Shown: piece after piece, positions 51,216 to 64,000 of the stretch
Layout of the letters: every line of letters begins with the position of its first letter
How positions within the stretch are numbered: the stretch's first letter is position 1
Notes under the pieces: generated by a model
The model's input: only the letters and a program-made list of their open reading frames with translations
Databases searched by the model: none
Told to the model about the DNA's origin: nothing
Source: Atrichornis clamosus
Taxonomy: Eukaryota > Chordata > Aves > Passeriformes > Menuridae
NCBI GenBank assembly: GCA_013400975.1
Contig: WBMZ01009473.1
Span: forward strand, 217,664 to 281,663
Direction: 5' to 3'
DNA: 64,000 nucleotides
Program-made: the position numbers and the translations under genes

Positions 51216-54200
51216 GTCCCTAATCTGGTGATTTTATGCACTTAGATTTCTCCATCTCAAAAAAGATGTAAAATAAAAAACACATAAATAAAGGTATCAG
51301 TAAAGATTCGTCAGATTTTGGACGTGATTTAGGAACATCCAAGACAGACAGATGCCCACTTTGCTCTGTACACTGCTCTTCCACTTAGTGGAAACCGAAT
51401 AAAAGCCTAGAAGGCTTTTTATAAGGCTGGTAGAAATGTTTGGGTTAAACTCCTCGTCAGTGGAAAATTGCTCAGTCTGATGCTTGATCTCCAAAATGAT
51501 GACATTGAATTCTTTTCTCAGTGTCAGATTATTATGGGCAGACTGCAGCATTTCGTTTAGAAAGTAACTGAAAGGTGTTCAGTTTTTAACTGCAGACTCA
51601 ACTGAACACTGTGTCAGAAACACCACCAGCGTGTCTCAGGGATTTGCCATTTGGGTCCTTGTCTGGATGACTTCTCTGCACCATCTGCCCCGAATGAACA
51701 ACAGTTCCCATGAGGTTCAGCAGTGATTCAGAGCAAAAATAGACTACAGAATACATCACATCAGCAGCCCTGGGATCCCATTTCACAAAGAAATATGCAG
51801 AAGCTGTCTACACTGCAGTTCTGTGGAGGGAACACTTCTGAAAGGGCAGTGTTGGTCAAAAACAGGGAGTTCTGTCACACATCCTTCATTTTTGCAGCAG
51901 AAGTCCTGAATCTGTGAGAGCCTAAACTATTTGTCAGTGCTGACAGGATATTCTTTAAAACCTTGAATTCAGAGATTGGTGGAGTCAGTGATGGGTTTAG
52001 GAAGAGTTAAGAGAGTATCTAGAAATATTTCTCCACAGTGACTAACTCATAGCAGCTAGGTCTTTAGAGCAGAAGTCATGTTTCAATGAAGTTTTAATCC
52101 TACTATATCTTATTTTAATGCAGCATGAATTCATAAAAGAGATTTTAATTTGGAAACATCTAACATTTTAACATGCTGAGCCAAAAGTTCTTGTTTAAGG
52201 TATTATTTTTCTCTCTACAATCAGGTTTTAAATATCGCAGTTGCTGTTTCTAAGCACTGCCCTTCCACTTTGCTTTATTGGATAGCATTAGGTGCTAAGT
52301 AGAGTCCAGTCCACTGGGGTTTGTCATACTCTACAGTTTAGAGCAGAAGTTGCTGAAGCATTGTTCTTTAATAGTGGTGTAAGTCCTTGTATGAGCAATA
52401 GAAGCTGCCACTCTCTTTATGAGGCAAGCTAAATGCTGTTAAAATGATGAATGAACTAGTTCCATTTTATTTGTTCAGCTTTTCCCAGTGCTATTCCCAC
52501 AACCCAATTTAAATCACCAGCTTGTATTCTACATAAGTTCCTATGTGCTTGAAATGCACAGATGCCTGCATAAAAGCCCTTCAGAATGGCAGTAAAGGTT
52601 TATTTTCTTTCCTGGTGAGCAAACAGTTAAAGAATTGAAGTCGAGCTGAAATACACAGTCAAGATTAATCCCCATGTTCTGAGACAGCTCTTAAGGGAGT
52701 TTTCCAGGTAACTTACAAGACCATCCTCTTTTGCAGCCAAGTGTTGTTGGGTATCCATGGGAAGCTAAATTTCACACTGATCAGTCCCTCTAGACTGCAA
52801 TGCAAAACAATAATGTTCAAATCAAAAGCATCTTGATTAAATAACCTAATTAAAAGGTACATACAAGTAGTGTTGTAGCAGACTTTTCTCCTCCTGTGAG
52901 GATGAAAAAATCTCCAAATTTACCTTATTTTCAAAATTAATGGTAAACGTTTGCTTCCAGTGACATGTTTATGACCTGTTAGTTAGTTCCTGCAAGGATA
53001 GCTGAAACCCCAACCCTGCTTTAACACGTTCAAGGAGATCAAATTGCCTCCAGCCAAACATCCCAAGATATAAACTGAGAAAGAAATCACATCTCACTGA
53101 AGTTTGACTGGATGATCAAATACAGATCTCCAAGGTGCTGGCTTTAATGCCAGTGGAGGGGAGGAGGGGAGGGAGGGAGAAGAGAAGGTGAAAGAGTGAA
53201 AGAGCATGCAAATGAACACACACCAGAGCAATTAAACAGTCAACCAAATAAGCTGTCAACCAAAATCCATAGCCCATGGTTTATTTTATATGGGCATATA
53301 TATCTGCTGTATATCACCAGGAAACATAAATCTACTCCAAACCTTACCTGTACAGGAGGATTTTTAGCTCAAGCCTTGAGTTTTAAAGATCCTCTGGCTG
53401 GTCTCTAGTCTATTAGGACTGATACAAATGCGTAAGGAATGGGTCCTAATTGATTAAGAAATAGCAAGAAAAAATAGAGCTTGGATAATCACTTGCTGTG
53501 GATAGCACCGTAAATCTAACAAGTGAATACCTAAATTTTATAAGTTCTTTTGCTGTTATGCACCTCATAATTTCAATGCAATTAGTTAAATTTAGTTGCA
53601 AGTCACAGTATTAAATGACTGAGTTCTGGGTAAAAATACCTGTCTTTTATTTCATTCTCTCCCCACAAATTCAAGAGATATAACTTTGGCTGAGCTGTAT
53701 TTATAAACTTTGAAGAATTGAAAAATTGTTCATCTCACAGTGATGTGAAAACCCTGAAAGAACAGTTTCCATGGTATAAGAGTTTTCTTCCACAATTCTC
53801 ACCATAAAATAGAAAAAGTAACTAAAATCCAATAAGAAGTGGTACTGGTTAAATTGAAACTAATTCACTGATTGTCATGGGAACAGTTATGGCCACATGA
53901 AGTGTAACAGAACCCAAGTTCATGTCTTTTCTTGCTTATTTGCCACTAATTTTTATCAGAATATCTACTGAAGATGCTTTCCACCGAGAGCACAGAGTGC
54001 AGCTAAAGGAAGTTGCTTAGTCACTACAACGACACAGGGAAGGGCCATGCAGTTGTAAATGGGTTATGACCCACACTAAGGAAAGGTAGTTTGAGAATCT
54101 CAACCAGTACTAGCTTGTGGAAACACTCAAATGGTTGTCATTATGGAATTCATGTATAGAAAAACACTCTTTTCTCTTTTGAGAGAAACCTTGGAAACAG

Positions 54201-55339
54201 AGTAACATCAGATTTGTACGTGCAGATCTGACTTTGGATATTACAGTGAAATTCAGAGAAAGAAACTAAGGGAAACATCTAGACTGATAGAATTCTGAGA
54301 AATTAAGAGGACTGTTTAACTGGACTAAAGAATTCAAGAATCTGGAATCTGGAAAAGGCCTGAAAGCTCTTGAAATCAAGGATACAGGATTATGCACTGG
54401 AAATTAGAAGGAAAAAATGTATAGAGCAGTTCTGAGATTCACTGAATGAAAAGCTTCCTCCCAGGTAATATTTTGAATAAACAGAGTATCTGGGAGGCTT
54501 GGAAAGATAAACCTGTATTTCATAAATCATATAAATAAACTTAAAATTGCCAAAACTCAAGGTAAGCTAGATCGCACCAGGGAAACTAAAACATGTAGCA
54601 AAAGGAATTTTGTCTGTGTAAATAATAGGACAGGAATAAAAGATGTTGTTTAAGGGAAAGTGAAGAAGTTGATGTTTAGGATAGCCCAAAAAGAAGTGAA
54701 ACAGATAGTCATGCAGAATATACGAAATAGAACATTGCCACATGGACGCAGGGTATAATCATGCTAAATGAAAAGGCAGCTGAACCATTGTTCTAGGGAA
54801 CCAAATTTTATGACCAGAGAAAGCAAATATAAGGCCTTCCTACTATCAGTGATCACTTGTCCTACATCAGTTCCATCAATTGTGTTGCTCTGATGGGAAC
54901 TGGGAAGCATGGGAGGGAATGGATGCCCTGGCTCATAGGAACACGATGAAATTTTGCAGTGCACACTACAAGGTGTGTACTGCATATCTTTGGCCAGACT
55001 CAGCCCACCTAACCAAGTAACCAAATTTAGGAACATGAAATTCCCATGTTCCATCAATAGGAAAGATTAGCACTTCCATCATCAGATAGAACATGAGTCA
55101 ATCTCTTGGAGCAACTGGCTCTGCCACTCCACTGACTGCACAAGCAGCAAAGGCACTGTGCTTCCACAGTTTGCTCAGAGGTGTGCTCACCCATAGGCAG
55201 GACAAAGCTACCCCTCAAACTAATGAAAAAAATATGCTATAGATTGGGGATTGCCCACTGGAGGTGCCAGAAAGCAATAAAATTCTGGCTTGATTAGTCA
55301 ATCATATCTGGAAAAGTCATTTGGTTTCACATGTCCCTT
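51216..55339. other. Non-coding AT-rich sequence with a purine-rich G4 tract
   Basis: No gene is seen. The notable element is the G-run tract at 53158-53205. Sequence at about 54290-54600 is A-rich with short local repeats (AATCTGG twice near 54341) and might be further decayed repeat of unknown family. Confidence 0.6.
53158..53177 (+). other. Predicted G-quadruplex motif
   Basis: Four G runs (GGGG 53158-53161, GGGG 53166-53169, GGG 53171-53173, GGG 53175-53177) are separated by loops of 4, 1 and 1 nt, which meets the usual G3+N1-7 definition. It lies on the + strand, the strand matching the pre-mRNA of the BEGAIN-like gene, within a longer purine-rich tract reaching about 53205. Confidence 0.85.
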
Positions 55340-55700
55340 GTGAGGCATTTTCAGAGAACAAGACCATGATGAGGCCATCTGGAATACAATATCCAGACCC
55401 AGGCATCCAGATGCAAGGAAGATTAATTTAGTCTGTAACAGAACTACAATAATCGAGGAAATGAAGAATTTATCTTCTGAAATGAGATTAAAAGATGCTG
55501 GCTTGTGTAGCCTAAGAGAATAAAAGTTGTGGGGATTCTGAATATTTTCTATAAATTCATCAGTCTAAGTTTCTATAAACTTAGCAGAGGCTAAAAGCTA
55601 TTTAAACTAAAGGACACTTCTGCTGCAATAACAAATGGATAGTCATTAGCCTTTAATAAATTTAGCCTGAGTATTAGAAAAGGTTGCAAATCCCCAGAGG
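55340..55700 (+). mobile_element. Ancient CR1/L3-like LINE fragment
   Basis: The order of weakly preserved phrases matches the 3' part of CR1/L3-type elements: AAGACCATGATGAGGCCATC and TGGAATACAATATCCAGACC (RT C-terminus), then TGAAATGAGATTAAAAGATG and CTTGTGTAGCCTAAGAGAAT (start of the 3' region), then AATAAATTTAGCCTGAGTAT followed by TAGAAAAGGTT. It is far more diverged than the two young-looking CR1 copies in this window and carries no usable frame. It is probably an old amniote-age insertion. Both limits are approximate. Confidence 0.6.
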
Positions 55701-56296
55701 ACTAGAACAACTTTTATTAGGGTCAGCTCCACTGCTCAGTTACATTCATGCTGAAGTGTGATCAGTTTAGGGTCAGGATTTACAGCCCAGCTGCCTGCAA
55801 CAGCAAGGAGTGCAAGTCATCAGCTCATGGGCTTCTCTCTAGTCCAATGCACCTTTGGCCTCAAGCACTTCTCTTTGGGAGCTGAGCGTTTGCTCAGCAT
55901 TGTTCTGTATTCAATGCATTTATATCTGCAGTGACAGACTTTCAAAGGAGCAGACTTCCGTGCTCCACAGGGACAAAGGCCAAATTTTTGGAAGTGTTCT
56001 GCACTCACAGGGCTTCTCTCCTTGGATACACATACTTGAGTGTGTTGACTCAGCAGCAGATCATGACTTTTCTTTCACACCATGTACTCTTTCAGGGACC
56101 ATGTTCTGTGCCAGCAGTGAAAATAAAGGTGAGTTGAGGGCTTACAACAAAAATAATCTAAGCTAGAGGAACTCACAGAATACTTCACAGAAGTCAGGGA
56201 GTCAGCTGAAAGAAAGCCAGCTGGCTGCAGGCTGAGTCTGGCTAAGGCAAAAGTGACGGGCTGGGTGTTTGCAAAGAGGAGGTAGTGGAGGGAGAG

Positions 56297-56314
56297 AAAG
56301 CAAAGCAAAGCAAA
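56297..56314. repeat. Short (CAAAG)n microsatellite
   Basis: About three and a half copies of a CAAAG unit in a purine-rich segment. Confidence 0.8.
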
Positions 56315-57503
56315 TACGAAGTCTAAGAGGAGATACTGAGAGTTACCAACACACCCAGTTTTGATACAGAATTACTATATCCAGACAGAGACACAGAAAC
56401 AGTGCCTAAAATAGAACAAAAAAAGTAATTTCTCCTCTCCAAGTACCATCACTTTTAGGTAAACACCAACATCTCTGAGACAGCATCTCCTGTGCAAGGC
56501 AGCAGTCCCCACCCATCACTCTTGAGCACTCTTCATACAAAAAGTGTATATATTAGCTGACACGTTAGAAATCTGACAGATTTTCCAGCAGTTGATGAGG
56601 TCAGAGAATTCTCTATCTTTGGCAAGAGTCATCTTTTGAGGAAGATTCAAAAGAGTGATGCAGATGTAGCAGCACAAAACACAAAGGGTTCTCCTAATAA
56701 ACAAAACCAGGCTGTTTACTACTAGAATGTAGGATTTGGCTTGGGTATGCTTGGGATTCCCACTGGCACCTCTTCCTTCTTCTCTGCCTAGCACTTTGCT
56801 CTTTACTGGGGTCCTGATCCATTAATAAAGCTCCCAGGTGCTACTGCAATACTAGAGAATGCAGTAACATCCCAGCAGTAAGTTCTTATTCAGTTTAGTG
56901 AGGGATCATCCTCGCAGTGCCTGTATATGCCATAACACCATATGGCACCCATTTTTTTTCTTCCAGTATTACTGTCATAATTGACATCACTTTTAATTTT
57001 TTTCTTAAAGGGAAAAATACATTTTTCTTGTCCTGATCTCATCAGGCATTTGAGAAGGCAGGAGCATTAATTAGCTGCTCTGCACTCTCATGCCATTCAT
57101 TTTCCAAATATATTTAGTACTTGTTAACCCTTGGTTTTCCATAAGTAGAAATACCAGAGCAACATGGCTTTCAGGATCCTGCACAGGTTAATATACAGAG
57201 TAAATTCCAGTAACTCTGAGAATGGGGCCTGGTAACAAATTTCATCAAGAAGTACCATTGCATGTAGTTGGGGAGCTGAAAAATGAACACATTTTCTATT
57301 CTGACTTGCTTTTCAGTTCTGTCTCTTATCCAGCAGTTCTTCCCAGTAATCAGGAGGTGGCATCCTCTGCAGTCACTATAGAAACAGCCAGTCATATTTT
57401 TCCCCTCTTTCAGTAGAATTGAAAAGTGCCTTTAAGAATGAAATTTGAGAGAGTGGAGAAACTAACATCAGTGTTATGAAAAGGCTCAGGCTGGAGGGAT
57501 TTT

Positions 57504-57526
57504 ACTCACACACTCACGCACACACC
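57504..57526. repeat. Short degenerate (CA)n microsatellite
   Basis: An interrupted (CA)n tract, CTCACACACTCACGCACACA and a few further bases. Confidence 0.75.
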
Positions 57527-60500
57527 TGACTCGAATTTGGGAGTTCCTGTTCATCTTCAAAACAAGTTGTATGATCAACTCTGTCCTGACACCATAATAT
57601 ATCCCAATGAGATTATTGATTTGTAATCCTCTTTTGAAAGAAATGTGGTGCATCTAATTCATTATGTCTAGGTTGTCTTCACTGGTTTACTGATAGAAGC
57701 TTGAAGATAAGCTGTGACTTAAACTTTTGTTTCTGCATCTGCATCACATAATCATTAAAACACTGATCTGAGACAAGGCTCTGTCTTGGCATATAGTTTA
57801 AACACTTGCAAGGTGCTGCTTCCACCACTTCCTTCCTATTCACAGAGCACTTGAGCATCTTAACCTGCTGTTCTAATGTTGTTCCACATCTTCCAGACAA
57901 TCCCTTAGCACAGAGTTTAGATATTCTTGAAATGTCTTTTCTTAGATTAGAAATGCAAATATGATTCCAGCTTTCGTTCTCCAAAATTAGAAAGGAGTCA
58001 CCATCAGTTCTCAGTATATATTTAAAATACTGCTGGAGGCAGCTGCAAAGGTGGATGAAGATGAATGTATACTGCAGAAGTCTCTTAGTAGGACTGTTTC
58101 CAATGATTGCAATTAGAATTAGGGATTTGTAAAGTCACACCAGTGAAAAAGGGTGGTATAGATTGCATTTCCATAGCAGCAGACTGATATCATAGGACTC
58201 TTTAAATAATGCATATAGAAGCTGAGTCACCTGTAGTAGGAACATTTTAGGCTGCTGCATAATTCAGGAGCTTTTGTTCCTATAAAGAATACATTAAGGT
58301 TTTCAATTCCAAACTTCGAACAGGTCCATGGTCACCTGACAGAGACCAACAGTGACAATTAACAGGTTGTACCATTTAAGGCTCTCACTGTTTGACTTTC
58401 ATTTTTCATTTCCATTTCTCCTATAGCCCTTACACTCCCATTCACCCTCGTGAAAATGGCTTGACTCCAAGCCCTGTTCAGTGGCAGTATTTTTCTCTCT
58501 GAGGCTGACATAGGGTGAACCCTGGCAAGGACTTCCCAGGGAAGACTGGACAGGTTCATATGGCCATTCAGAGCGGACCCTGACCACAGCTCAAAGATTT
58601 CACATCCAAGGACTAGACCAGCTGCTCTCGTGATGACCTTAAGCCACATGGAGCAGTGAGATGCCTCCAGGGTGGTTCTTACTGAGCCAGGACACACAGA
58701 TGACATGCACGGACTCAGCCTTCTTCAGCTAGGAAATAATCACCCCATGAAGGGTCAGCCAGCTTTCTGCAGGTTCTTCAGGCAGTTACTCACCAATAGA
58801 AAAAAAATGTATTCTTCAAGCACAGGAATTGCTGACTGAAGTGTTTATGGCATGAGCTAGATGGATCAGATGAGTGATCACAGTGGTCTTCTTGCTGGCA
58901 TAGAAAACCTATTAAAAAAACAAGTTGTTTTGACTGGGTTGGCTAAATTATTTACAAATACCTGGATTGTCACACAGGCAGATCTAGAGAACCTAAAATC
59001 TGCCATGGCACCTCATGCCAGCTCTTAAGCTGCAATTTTATTAGCTATCAAATAGCAATTAGGACATTGCTTAGAATCAACCTTCTGTGTCTAATCTGCT
59101 AGAAAATACGGACTTTGAAATCATGCCAGAGTGGTAGGAAGTGTTTCTGCACCTTCCAATAGTGCCTAGTTTTATCAGCAAAAGCAGTTAGCACAGACCG
59201 TGATGAGGTTTAAATAGTATAGCTCTTGCATTGCCTTCAATGAAAGGGTTTTTTCCTCCTACCTTTGTATATTAAATTATACTTTAACAGATTTTAAACA
59301 TCTATATAAAGTTATAGTTCCCTACAGTGGTAAAAAATAAATTGAGAGAGAACCAAACTGTAGTTTTGCTGATGACTTTTAGCATTTACTGGAGCTGCAT
59401 TCTGGAGCACACCAAGACTTTTCCTTACCACAGCAGGTTACAGAAGGGGATTTTAAAAAGTTTTGATTCAGAATGTACTGGACCTCTAAGCACAACTTTT
59501 ATAACTTCTAATGAAGTGCAGAGGCATCCAACATTATTTTCTAGCTGTCAGGTTGCTTGAAGTTTGGCTTCTTACTCACCTGAAATATACTCATGGATGG
59601 GGACAGTATTCATTCTCTTATTTTGGAGTGAGAGAACCAAAAGAATATTTGTTAAGATTCAAAGCTAGAGCTAAAAATTTGGATAAAATAACCCTTTTAA
59701 CAATCAGAGATTTTGTCTAAAGCCTTGACACAAATTTCTTATCACTATTGAGGATCAACACAACTCTTCAGTGTCCATCCTCATTAGCATGTTTCTCTCA
59801 ATAAAGAGACCTCAGCAGCTGAAAAGCAAATTATATCTTCACTCTTCAAGCATAAGATGTTATGACAGGAAGCATTAGAAAAGGACCAGTAAATTAGATG
59901 TCAATTCTGAAGACAACTAGTACATGCAATGTACAGCATTGTGTGGAGGACACATTCCAACAGAACAGCATGGAAATACAAGAAAAACAAAAGCCAAGTC
60001 ATAAACAAAAGTAATAAACCAAAGGCTAAGGACAAAGTCAGACTAATTAGATTAAAAGTTTCACTGAATTTAAAACTAGATTCCTAGAAATGCTTTTGAA
60101 CAACAGTGAGATGGAAGGAATCAGAAGGCAATCAGCAGGACCAGAAGGATATGGACTTTTCTTGAGTGGTGCATTTGGGTCTGGCTTCTAACCTTCAATT
60201 TTATGGGGTCTAATCTCTGTCAAATATTTCTCATTCCATACTAAATTATAATTAAAGAGTTCCCCTAAAGTTTTTTCCTAATATCAAAGCCCTAAGCATT
60301 AACCAGCATGTTCTCAAGTGTGAGTCTATTGTATTTCCTTACTTTTCTGATAAGTTTGGGGATTTAACATCCTGCCCAATACTTATGTTTTCCATAAACC
60401 AATAAAGTTGTACTCTTCACAGTGAGAAAGGATTTGGTTGTGGCACCTAAATCTCACTTTCTTAATGGAAGAGAAGTTACCTACCAGGCTCCCAGGGCTT

Positions 60501-62130
60501 TTGTATGCCCTTGCCCTTGACAGGAAGGAAGTAACTGTCAAATGATGTTAACAACCATGATTGAAGGACCCTCCCTTAAAGAAGTGGGAAAACATCTCCA
60601 AATTAGCAAAAGAGTGAATTAAAAAGAATTAATTTTAATATTGTGTGTTTACCAGGAAATTTTGTTCTTTGTTTTGTCTTTGGGGCTTAGGCTTTGCTTA
60701 TCTCTGTGTCCAGAGAGCTGTCTCCAAAGGCGAATGAATTAGTTGTAAGCAGGAACTAACTTTCAAACAATGTCACTCGACAGACACCACAGTTAAGAAG
60801 AGAAATCAAGGGTGTCAAGGTTAGAGTAAAAAATTCTTCATTACACATAGCTTTAATCTCTGGTGCTTTCCAGAAGACATTTCCAAAATCACTCTGTATA
60901 GCACCCAGAGATATACTAAATGCTTCTGCTGTTGGGATACCTCAAAACTCAAGGATAATCATGCTGGGGAAAGTTCCACTGTATTGTCCCTATGGCTCCG
61001 TGTTTTCCAAAGGTGCAGCAGCTCCCTCCTGACTATGCAATACCTGTAGTGTGCTTTTTGCACCCACTTTGTGAGGAAATGTCTCATTCTGACCTAACTG
61101 GGCCATTTTATGGCACTTCAAGTCCATGCCTTGCCACATGAGCCAGGAAGCAGATGAGCACCTTTCCCACTTGGCTGCCCTTAGCAGGAGGCAGAGATCT
61201 TGTGCCACACTTTGCTTTAAAGTAGAACTTTTTTTTTCTACTGATTGCAATCCAACTTCCAACTTCAATGGAAACTACAGACAATGTTGAGCAATATATC
61301 TTAGGCAACACTTGCAAAATACTTCTTATAAAAAACAGCAGCCTACATAAATTTCCACCTAAGATTCCTAAAAGAACTGAACAAATTCCCAGCTTCCTAC
61401 TCCAAGCTAAATTAGACATACATTCTAATGTGTTAAGCTGATGTTCATTTTAAATAAGACTCTGAATGTAGGGATAATTCTGAACCACCTGTACCAACAT
61501 CCAAGAGGTCAAGCATAGCATGGGGTGAATAAAGATTGTACAAAACACAAAGTCATTGTTTATGTTGTTCAGCTACTGGAAAATTAAATCAGAGGAGTAT
61601 AAATAATGGAAGTCAACACATTTTTATGAAAAATTGTTAAGTAAACCACAATTTCTTTGGCAAAGGCAATTGAGTAGATATATTTGGATAGTAAGACTTG
61701 ACGAGTACCACTTCATATGATTGTGATTACTAAATAAACATGATACAGTATCAGAAGCACTTAGTAGAAGGGTTGCACTGAAAGTCACCTCAAAAAGCAG
61801 CAGGCACTGGAGTATTTCCATTTAAAAGAGTCTGTTCAGAGGGCTGGATCAGGACAGCTCAGTGACAGGTACAGGTCTCAGCACTAACCAATGTTTCCAG
61901 CAGTGTCCTAAAAGTTAACATAAAGTTATTGCTGATAAAATGAGATTAAAAGATTAACAATGTTGTTAAATGTTGACAAGTAAATCAATCTGAATGACCA
62001 GTGCCGTTCATAAACTGTTCCTGTTCAGTCAAAATGTTTGTCCACAGATATCTAAAAGCATAACATGTATGAAAGTGCTTTGCAGATCATATTGCAAAAA
62101 ATGGGAAGGGGGAAGTAGAGGGAATGGGTT

Positions 62131-62260
62131 GTGCTCTGGAAAGAAGTGACTCAGAAAAGGTCACTGACTCTGGAAGTCAGACTGGTTGAACAACTCCACA
62201 TGAGCTCCCAGCCATGACAAAGATGCCAAAAGAAGTATTTGTATAACCATGGGAAAAGTG
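62131..62260 (+). mobile_element. Ancient CR1/L3-like LINE fragment
   Basis: The segment reads GTGCTCTGGAAAGAAGTGAC, then TCAGAAAAGGTCACTGACTC, then CAACTCCACATGAGCTCCCA, then GATGCCAAAAGAAGTATTTG. This resembles the L3/CR1 reverse-transcriptase end (the region before the CATGAGCTCCCA...GCCAAAA phrase) in the same order, with many substitutions. No open frame survives. The call rests on remembered consensus phrases only. Confidence 0.5.
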
Positions 62261-62834
62261 ACTAGAGTAGAATGATGATTTTGCTACAGTTTCAGACAAA
62301 AGAAAATCCATTTTGAAGAAGGTGGCTAAAGTTCTGATATTGACAATTATTTAAAGGGTGTGAAAAATCATTCAAGCTGTCTGAAAACTGAAAAGATTGA
62401 GAAGTAAAGAAGCTGCCTCAGCAAGAGATTCAGGCAGCTCACATGTTCAGTGCAGCGAAGAAAGAGAAACTGGCTCATATAAATGTGTTCACAGAGAGAA
62501 AATGCTAAACATAAGACAGCTTTTTAATCAGGCAAAACAAGAACTACACTCAGGACCAGACCTGTTCAAGGGGACAAAGATGTTTGCACATGCAGAAGCA
62601 TAGAGCTCCTGGAATCCAGGGAAATAGCGTATTCTTCATTTCTAGAGGTTTTCCCATCAAAACTGGCAACAGGTCATTACAATCAACTTACTGAAAGCCT
62701 GTCTCAGTTAGATTCATGTTGCAAAATCTCTTCATGCTGCTCTTCCCTGAGGACAGTTACAGACCCAGAAAAGCAAGCTTCCCATGAATTACAAGATTTA
62801 TGTCTTGGGAGATGTGGTTCAGTCCTTGCCCCTG

Positions 62835-62905
62835 CCAGTCATGATTTGTGTGTCATTGAGCTAGTTACTTAAAGTCAGCTTCATTTTGTCTGCTTTTAGA
62901 TATCT
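62835..62905 (+). repeat. Possible MIR-like SINE remnant
   Basis: The phrase GTGTCATTGAGCTAGTTACT, followed by TAAAGTCAGC and TTCATTTTGTCTGC, resembles the MIR stretch GTGACCTTGGGCAAGTTACT followed by TTAACCTCT and TCAGTTT. It is short and diverged, so this is a low-confidence call. Confidence 0.3.
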
Positions 62906-64000
62906 AAATGCTAGATGTCTATTTGGCATTTTTACTCTCAGCATCTCTATCAGTCAGCAGGCAGGACAGAAGCAGACACCATTCGAGAGCTGCTCCTCCA
63001 ACAACTCTCAAAACAAAAATCAGCATACAATGAGAAATCTCATGCTTTGAAGAAATCTCTATGCTGACTGAAGGAAGGCAGGAAGGTGACTGGCTTAGGC
63101 TTGGACAATGTCACCCTACACATATAAATAAGGGAAGCTTTGCCCTAGCCTCTCCTCAAGAGGATACTAACATTTCTAAGCTGCTGTGAAAATAGTACCT
63201 TAGAGACTTAATATTATTAGGAAATATATGAATAGTTATAATAAATGGAATTAAGAAATCACACTGTTCAAATTTTTACAAGGCTCCAGGGCAAAAGAAA
63301 ACTGAATCTAGGGATGGCGTTGGAAAATATTTAGACTGTGAGCCAGATCTCTGAATGCAGTGGAGAATTACGGAGGCTATTAAATTAATGTACACTTTCC
63401 TTAATGACAAAAGTAGCTTAAAATACCTCTTTCCCAAACAAAGGGTTTTTCAGTTTTGAAGGGCTATTTTTGATCAGCCTGGCTTTCAGGATGGTCACAA
63501 TGTTGTGCCAGCACAATTGGCCATGAACTGCTGTGTGGAAGATTAAACCAGATTCACAACTGAAAGAAAAGATTGTGGAGTTGCAATATAAGGCAGAATA
63601 GTTAAGGAGGCAAATTAAATTCCAGCATAGCTCTGAAATGGCACGGGGGAGAGGAGTGCTGATTCAAGACAGTTGGTCTTATGATGTGGAATAAAGATTG
63701 TGACATTTCCCTTGAACAAAAGATAGAGCCTCTCCCATGTACACAAACTCTGGAGGCAACAGCTAAAGTGGCCATCCTGAGAAGCAGCACAAGAAACATA
63801 GAGCAGTGAGTTTCGTACCTGCTGGTTCATAAAATTATATCCATCTTTTGTTTTCTTTGGATTTGATCCCAACAGTCAGATGGGGAGGAAGAAGTGAAGT
63901 GTGGCACTTCCCTTATAGTAAAACTTAGTGCATCCAGCTATCCATTCTGCAGCCTTTCCTTATGCCAGGAGAGTTTACTCCTCTGTTTTGGTTTGAGCCT

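Larger units (their letters stand above)
55701..64000. other. Non-coding AT-rich sequence to the window end
   Basis: It contains short microsatellites (56297, 57504), the L3-like fragment at 62131 and a possible MIR-like scrap at 62835. ORFs of about 100 codons on the minus strand (57679-57984, 58359-58706) show no motif I recognise. No exon of the BEGAIN-like gene was found. Confidence 0.6.

Noticed and set aside
58359..58706. 115-codon minus-strand ORF
   Set aside because: No known family or motif, and an overlapping ORF in another frame; probably chance.
63975..64000. Window end sequence (TGTTTTGGTTTGAG) that could be the start of an LTR-type repeat
   Set aside because: Too short to judge before the window stops.
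1..64000. tRNA, rRNA, known microRNA hairpins, CRISPR-like arrays
   Set aside because: No tRNA A/B box pair with a cloverleaf, no rRNA sequence, no microRNA seed I recognise, and no regularly spaced repeats were seen on either strand by eye.

Overview
This window is vertebrate nuclear DNA, almost certainly from a bird. Three things point that way. There are CR1 LINE copies that end in the typical ATTCTATG-like 3' repeat (one ending near 5525 on the + strand, one ending near 50884 on the - strand). There are older CR1/L3-like remnants. There is also a GC-rich interspersed block at about 7085-7833 that resembles a dispersed LTR-type repeat I associate with bird genomes. The rest is AT-rich, gene-poor DNA of the kind that fills large introns. 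There is no sign of prokaryotic gene organisation, no rRNA or CRISPR array, and no recognisable tRNA.

The only host protein-coding sequence I can support is a pair of + strand exons, 24558-24719 and 30986-31052. The splice sites are clean and the reading phase is compatible (AG|G codon split). Joined, they encode about 77 residues of a highly charged coiled coil that closely resembles the N-terminal region of BEGAIN (brain-enriched guanylate kinase-associated protein, a postsynaptic PSD-95/SAPAP-linked protein). The gene runs left to right. The start codon should lie upstream of 24558 and most of the protein downstream of 31052. I found no further exon in the remaining 33 kb, so the next intron is probably very long. 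Codon third positions are AT-rich, and there are several substitutions against the BEGAIN sequence I remember, so a BEGAIN paralogue is possible.

Layout: 1-4349, AT-rich non-coding; about 4350-5528, an internally deleted CR1; 5529-7084, unique sequence with one exon-like open tract behind a strong acceptor-like site; about 7085-7833, the GC-rich LTR-like repeat; 7834-24557, non-coding upstream or 5' intronic sequence with small tandem duplications and hairpins; 24558-31052, the two exons and a 6.27 kb intron; 31053-64000, presumed long intron holding a perfect 31-bp palindrome (40229), a truncated antisense CR1 (50884), a predicted G-quadruplex (53158), two ancient CR1/L3-like fragments (55340 and 62130) and possible MIR-like scraps.

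I found no clear novel biological system. The items most worth a second look are the identity and structure of the BEGAIN-like gene, the exon-like tract at 5662, the 31-bp palindrome, and the G-quadruplex. Short ORFs elsewhere are about what chance would give in 64 kb of AT-rich DNA read in six frames.
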